Assembly (NCBI GenBank): GCA_002291945.1
Contig: DBAZ01000054.1
Location: 1-11,284, forward strand
Length of the DNA stretch: 11,284 bases
Source: Tepidimonas sp. UBA997
Lineage (GTDB): Bacteria; Pseudomonadota; Gammaproteobacteria; Burkholderiales; Burkholderiaceae_C
Direction of reading: 5' to 3'
How positions within the stretch are numbered: the stretch's first letter is position 1; each line of letters begins with the position of its first letter. The position numbers were made by a program, and so were the translations under genes. The notes below the pieces were generated by a model. The model saw nothing but the letters and a program-made list of their open reading frames with translations, was not told the DNA's origin and made no database searches. This document shows, piece after piece, positions 8,466 to 11,284 of the stretch.

Positions 8466-9264
8466 AACGTATCACGGTGCCGCTGTTCCCCGCACGCGGA
8501 TTCGACACGCCATACCACTGCTGGTTCGCAGGATTGTTCATGCCAGCCATGCGACCGGCATTTGCTTGGTGCATCAGGTAGGCCGAACTCAAGTCATTAA
8601 ACAGCCCGCCCACCGTGGCCCCGGCTCTGGCGCTGGCCGCGTTGGCGCTGTTCACTTGCAGACTGTTGAGCGCCTGGGATGCGGCGGTGCCGGTGTCAAT
8701 GCCCGACTGCGCAAGGCTGATGAGGTTGGCCCTAGCCTGCTCGTCGGCGGCGCGAAGGTCTGCGGCTGCCTGGTCGGCAATGCCCCCGGCTCGCATCAGG
8801 CCCTCGTTGGTGCGCCGGTTGATGTCGGCCACACTGTCAATCTGCGCCGATCCGCCCATCAGGCCGGAACGTGCCAGCCCAAAACGGCTGAAGCGCTCGG
8901 CATCCGTGGCCTGCCGATCCACCTCCATCCGGTTCAGGTCAAATACCGCACCGCGCTGCGCGGCGTACAACGCTTCGCGCGGGTTGCCGCCTGGAGGATC
9001 AACCCATCTCTCGTAGGCTTCGGTTCTTTCGGGTGTGCCTGGCACCCAAACGCTTTCTACCCACGGGGCACTGTCTTCGCCCATATGGGTAGCCCGCTGT
9101 TGATACCCGCCCGGTGTGCCGGGTATCACGCGCGTTCCAGTGACTCTCTGCGTGCCGCTGAAAATCCGGTTGATAGCGTCCGTGGCGGCCTTGATACGCG
9201 CCTGCCGATCCGCCTCTTGTCGCTGCGCCGCACCCGCGCCGCCATCTCCGCCGCCGCCGCCCAT
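8464..9264 (-). CDS. Putative virion-core / tail-associated protein, 266 aa
   Basis: The N-terminus is strikingly Gly-rich (MGGGGGDGGAGA), followed by a basic helix (14-35). A segment with repeated PGTP (48-51 and 75-78) and aromatic residues follows, then a mostly helical Ala-rich region (95-245) with the motif RFGLARSGLMGGS (127-139). Proteins of this type are common next to phage ejection proteins, but I do not know a defined function. GAAGGAG (complement of 9271-9277) lies 6 nt before the ATG at 9264, inside the last codons of the acetyltransferase gene, so the start is well supported. One base separates the two genes. GLFNDLS at 220-226 resembles the GLFDDLP motif at the start of the giant protein of the same operon. 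Confidence 0.83.
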   Translation of the reverse strand: MGGGGGDGGAGAAQRQEADRQARIKAATDAINRIFSGTQRVTGTRVIPGTPGGYQQRATHMGEDSAPWVESVWVPGTPERTEAYERWVDPPGGNPREALYAAQRGAVFDLNRMEVDRQATDAERFSRFGLARSGLMGGSAQIDSVADINRRTNEGLMRAGGIADQAAADLRAADEQARANLISLAQSGIDTGTAASQALNSLQVNSANAASARAGATVGGLFNDLSSAYLMHQANAGRMAGMNNPANQQWYGVSNPRAGNSGTVIR

Positions 9265-9265
9265 A

Positions 9266-9712
9266 TCACGCTCCTTCCATCACATATGTGGCCCCGCATC
9301 GGCGGAAGCCCAATCGGTCGTACAACAACTCGGCCACTTCGCAGCCCGTAATCACGCCGGGCCTGATCTGCTTGGCCCCTGCCAGCTTCGCCCAGGCCAC
9401 AAAGGCCTTGATCAGCTTCACCGCCAGCATGCCGCCTCGATGGTCAGGGTGGATGAACAGTGCCAGATCGTTGGCCACCATGTCCTTACCAAACCAGCTT
9501 TGCGTCACCTTGCCCAGCATCCCGCCAATCACTTCCCCGTTTGTATCCTCGGCCACCAGCACCAACTGACTTTTTTCCATCAGTTCGGCGATCGTTTCCT
9601 TCACGCAGTCGATGTCGTAATCCATCGGCGCGAAGGTCGATTCCTCGTGCATCAATCGGCCCAGCACACACAGCGCAGGCAAGTCATGGGGGGTGGCCAG
9701 TCGAAGTTTCAT
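9266..9712 (-). CDS. GNAT-family N-acetyltransferase, 148 aa
   Basis: The protein has the length and fold pattern of a single-domain GNAT enzyme, which transfers an acetyl group from acetyl-CoA to an amine. It shows an N-terminal RLATPHDLPALCVL start, a beta strand VLVAEDTNGEVIGGM (51-65), the strand NDLALFIHPDHRGG leading into the acetyl-CoA loop (81-94), and a C-terminal LLYDRLGFRRCGATYVM (129-145). The loop reads RGGMLA instead of the usual Q/R-x-x-G-x-G/A, a variant I associate with phage members. The start at 9712 gives a TGATG overlap with the nozzle gene; the open frame to 9814 is an extension inside that gene. The substrate is unknown. A GNAT placed between nozzle and core genes suggests a role in virion maturation or host modification, which is inference. 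Confidence 0.88.
   Translation of the reverse strand: MKLRLATPHDLPALCVLGRLMHEESTFAPMDYDIDCVKETIAELMEKSQLVLVAEDTNGEVIGGMLGKVTQSWFGKDMVANDLALFIHPDHRGGMLAVKLIKAFVAWAKLAGAKQIRPGVITGCEVAELLYDRLGFRRCGATYVMEGA
9271..9277 (-). promoter_or_regulatory. Ribosome binding site of the 266-residue core gene
   Basis: GAAGGAG on the minus strand, 6 nt before the ATG at 9264. It lies within the last codons of the acetyltransferase gene, which fits coupled translation. Confidence 0.75.
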
Positions 9713-11067
9713 CAGATCGGCCCCAAATCGTTCCAATGCAAGCCGATTGCATCGACTCTGAACGGCTTGTTGTCGAAATTCCTCAGTCGGATGCTGAACT
9801 CGGTGCCGGTGCATTCCACCGGAATCAACCCGCTGGGTCGGGTGTTGCCCTTTACCTTCACTTCGGGGGTGAATGCGTCTGGGTCTCGCACATCAAACCC
9901 GATGGACATGAAGCACGACCCGTCCACCACCACATCGGCACCCCACACCTGCTTGAGAATGCCGGGCTTCTTCAGGTCCATGTACGGCAGTTGAATCAAC
10001 ACCTCGTACTGGGTGCCGTCGTCCGTGCTGACTTCCTCGTTCAGCTTGTACACCGTGTCACCTGATCGGATGTACAGTTCTTGGCCTAACTCGGCAAACG
10101 CATCCACGGGTGCGCCTAGGAAATACTGGCTCCAGGCGGCAATCCTAGCCGTTCGGCTGATCGAGTACACAAACAGTCGGTTGCCAATCGCACACACGTA
10201 CTGGCCGGTGCCGTAGAAGTAGAAGCTCTTGGGGCTGATGCCCGCCGCCTTCAGCTCTGGGCGCACCAAGGCATCAATTGGCGAACCCACGTCCACATCG
10301 GCCAGGTTGCTGGTGTGCTGCAGGGTGGTAATCGAGCGGAAACCGTAGTCGCTCAGGAAATACAGGTCACCCCCAACGTTGGCAACCGTGCGCGGGAAGC
10401 TTGTCCCCACGTTCTCCACGATGTCCTCCAGCCGCATGGCCGTGGGGTCTGGATCAACCGCCCACACCTGTGCGCCGTCGCGCGTAAGCACCACCATCTT
10501 GCTCTGGTACACGCCCAGCGCGTTGGCGGCGCGGTCGCCGCGACTGTTTAATCCGGTGGGCAGAAACCCCGCATCGTTGGCCGCGCTCCAGTCGCGCGGG
10601 TTGCCAGTCCTAGAAAACCGCACCACATCGGCATTGCCGGCCCCCACAGCAAAAATCTTGCTGGCGATCTTCAAACAAGCCCGCGTGTTGGGGCAGTTGG
10701 CATCTGCAATGTGCGTCGCCGGGCTGCCGTCCAGGTAGTGGTGGCGAACTTGCCCGTCGGCGTACTGCACCGCGCAGTAAATAAAGGCGTTGAATACATC
10801 GGCAAATGGCACATCGGCCACCACCGATGAGCCAGAAGGCGGCGCCACCCGGTTGGCCTGAAACAGCGGGTTGGCATGGGTGATGGTGCCGCCGCCGTAG
10901 AACGTGTGCAGCTTGCCGAAGGCGGCAAACAGGCCCCTGGTACCGGGCTCCAGGTTCGCCACACGGGTCAGCCCTGGGCGCTTCTGCGTGGCCAGGCCAG
11001 TGGTCACATGCGCGTTCTTCATCTCCAGCAGTCGGTTGGCGTCCGACACGCTGGCCCCCTTCCGCAT
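9712..11067 (-). CDS. Tail nozzle / packaged-DNA stabilisation protein (P22 gp10 or T7 gp12-like)
   Basis: The in-frame gene gives 451 residues, close to the 472 of P22 gp10. Repeated short beta-rich units look like a propeller: GLFAAFGKLHTFYGG (45-59), VVRFSRTGNPRDWSAAND (148-165), VGGDLYFLSDYGFRSIT (231-247), GNRLFVYSISRTARIAAWSQ (295-314) and QELYIRSGDTVYKLN (329-343). Phage nozzle and stopper proteins close the head after packaging and join it to the tail tip. The ATG at 11067 has no binding site, and the codons before it (FDKFDLGID) look like conserved protein. A good ATG with a G-rich binding site lies at 11110 but one frame off, so the real product is probably 465 residues starting MPQITFDKFD. 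See the finding on the +1 shift. The family call is by overall pattern and context, not by a search. Confidence 0.82.
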   Translation of the reverse strand: MRKGASVSDANRLLEMKNAHVTTGLATQKRPGLTRVANLEPGTRGLFAAFGKLHTFYGGGTITHANPLFQANRVAPPSGSSVVADVPFADVFNAFIYCAVQYADGQVRHHYLDGSPATHIADANCPNTRACLKIASKIFAVGAGNADVVRFSRTGNPRDWSAANDAGFLPTGLNSRGDRAANALGVYQSKMVVLTRDGAQVWAVDPDPTAMRLEDIVENVGTSFPRTVANVGGDLYFLSDYGFRSITTLQHTSNLADVDVGSPIDALVRPELKAAGISPKSFYFYGTGQYVCAIGNRLFVYSISRTARIAAWSQYFLGAPVDAFAELGQELYIRSGDTVYKLNEEVSTDDGTQYEVLIQLPYMDLKKPGILKQVWGADVVVDGSCFMSIGFDVRDPDAFTPEVKVKGNTRPSGLIPVECTGTEFSIRLRNFDNKPFRVDAIGLHWNDLGPI

Positions 11068-11086
11068 ATCAATGCCCAGGTCGAAT

Positions 11087-11110
11087 TTATCGAAACGTAA
11101 TTTGTGGCAT
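11087..11110 (-). other. Out-of-frame start of the nozzle gene with candidate +1 frameshift site
   Basis: ATG at 11110-11108 opens MPQITFR and stops at TAA 11089-11087. The codons before the stop are ACG TTT CGA TAA. Moving forward by one base at TTT C (11095-11092) continues directly into the long nozzle frame as DKFDLGIDMRKG. In the long frame itself no ATG, GTG or TTG exists between the preceding TGA (11118-11116) and 11067. A one-base sequencing or natural insertion in the TTT run would give the same picture. Confidence 0.6.
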
Positions 11111-11124
11111 AACAGTCACACCCC

Positions 11125-11136
11125 CCTTCTTGAAGG
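11125..11136. promoter_or_regulatory. Palindromic Shine-Dalgarno pair between divergent starts
   Basis: CCTTC-TT-GAAGG is an inverted repeat. On the plus strand GAAGG (11132-11136) sits 6 nt before the ATG at 11143. On the minus strand GAAGG runs into a G6 tract (complement of 11121-11126) that ends 10 nt before the ATG at 11110. Both divergent genes therefore seem to draw their ribosome sites from one 12-bp dyad. Confidence 0.5.
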
Positions 11137-11142
11137 AACTAC

Positions 11143-11284
11143 ATGGGAAAATCGACAGGCCTGAATGGCCAAAGTTCTGGCAAGCGGGCCGTAACTGGGA
11201 AAGCAGTATCGCCCATGGGATACGAGTGCCAGAACTTTTGGCATTGCCGCCGCGACCTCGCGGGCGGCCAGATCGGCCTCAATG
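11143..11284 (+). CDS. 5' end of a divergent plus-strand gene of unknown function
   Basis: From ATG at 11143 a plus-strand frame is open for 47 codons to the window edge. It begins MGKSTGLNGQSSGKRAVTGK and continues with PMGYECQNFWHCRRDLAGG. A GAAGG site lies 6 nt before the start. From codon 24 onward 21 of 24 codons end in G or C, whereas the first half shows no such bias. The opposite strand is also open in the same triplets, to a TGA at 11118-11116, but its composition by codon position fits coding less well and its peptide is rich in Cys, His and Ser. An in-frame ATG at 11215 lacks a binding site. I do not recognise the family. If real, it turns the transcription direction at the head of the tail operon, as an inserted accessory gene might. 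Confidence 0.45.
   Translation, partial: MGKSTGLNGQSSGKRAVTGKAVSPMGYECQNFWHCRRDLAGGQIGLN
11164..11245. repeat. Imperfect 19-bp inverted repeat with nested dyads
   Basis: The arms are 11164-11182 (AATGGCCAAAGTTCTGGCA) and 11227-11245, whose complement matches at 17 of 19 positions. The spacer is 44 bp and contains a further small stem (GTATC 11206-11210 with GATAC 11219-11223). Each arm is itself nearly palindromic: TGCCA...TGGCA around GAACTTT in the right arm, GCCA...TGGC in the left. Such paired dyads suit operator sites or an RNA structure, but no binding protein can be named. Confidence 0.6.

Noticed and set aside
8450..8518. Longer start (8518) for the gp14-like gene
   Set aside because: The extra 23 residues overlap the upstream gene. 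A clear AAAGGAG site precedes the ATG at 8449.
9712..9814. Longer start (9814) for the acetyltransferase
   Set aside because: The extra 34 residues overlap the end of the nozzle gene and do not fit a GNAT N-terminus. The ATG at 9712 forms a TGATG coupled start and gives the normal family length.
11116..11283. Minus-strand open frame entering from the right edge and ending at TGA 11118-11116, as a gene upstream of the nozzle gene
   Set aside because: It uses the same triplets as the plus-strand frame but has the weaker codon-position GC pattern and an unconvincing peptide. The plus-strand frame has a good ribosome site. Not fully excluded, since only part is visible.
11068..11284. Sigma-54 promoter suggested by TGGCAC/TGGCAA near the inverted repeat
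   Set aside because: Neither copy has a TTGC-type element at the required spacing, and no convincing sigma-70 boxes were found on either strand.
1..11284. Diversity-generating retroelement, CRISPR array, tRNA or attachment site
   Set aside because: No reverse transcriptase motif, no template/variable repeat pair, no regularly spaced repeats and no tRNA-like cloverleaf were seen in the window.

Overview
The window reads as the tail-tip and virion-core (DNA ejection) module of a podovirus-like phage or prophage. High GC, strong GC preference at third codon positions and a long-overlap gene style suggest a beta-proteobacterial host such as Burkholderiales. That host guess is an inference from composition and general resemblance, not from any host gene. 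No tRNA, rRNA, CRISPR array, integrase, transposase or insertion sequence is visible.

Almost everything is one tightly packed minus-strand operon, read from right to left. A propeller-like tail nozzle/DNA-stabilisation protein (9712-11067, probably starting at 11110) is followed by a GNAT acetyltransferase (9266-9712). Then come three helical or Gly/Ala-rich proteins of internal-virion type (8464-9264, 7712-8449, 6717-7715). Last is a 2206-residue polyvalent protein (97-6717). Four consecutive junctions are 1-nt overlaps, 4-nt overlaps or gaps of 1-14 nt, with Shine-Dalgarno sites inside the upstream gene, so the genes are probably translationally coupled. The giant protein carries a DdrB/ParB-like domain, a RadC-type JAB domain with an intact HxH...D metal motif, what looks like a second metal-less JAB copy, and an LPD38-like C-terminus. 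Its operon position matches the large ejection protein of T7 or P22 type phages, so its enzymatic modules may enter the host with the DNA.

The left edge (1-96) holds a strong hairpin and a probable start of the next minus-strand gene. The right edge (11068-11284) is the least ordinary part. The nozzle gene's best start codon lies one frame away from the body of the gene, and the junction ACG UUU CGA UAA has the form of a known +1 ribosomal frameshift site. A rightward gene appears to begin at 11143, only 32 nt from that start. A 19-bp imperfect inverted repeat lies just inside it.

I see no complete unknown defence or mobile system here. The best leads are the possible +1 frameshift, the multi-domain ejected polyvalent protein with its degenerate JAB repeat, and the dyad-rich divergent junction.
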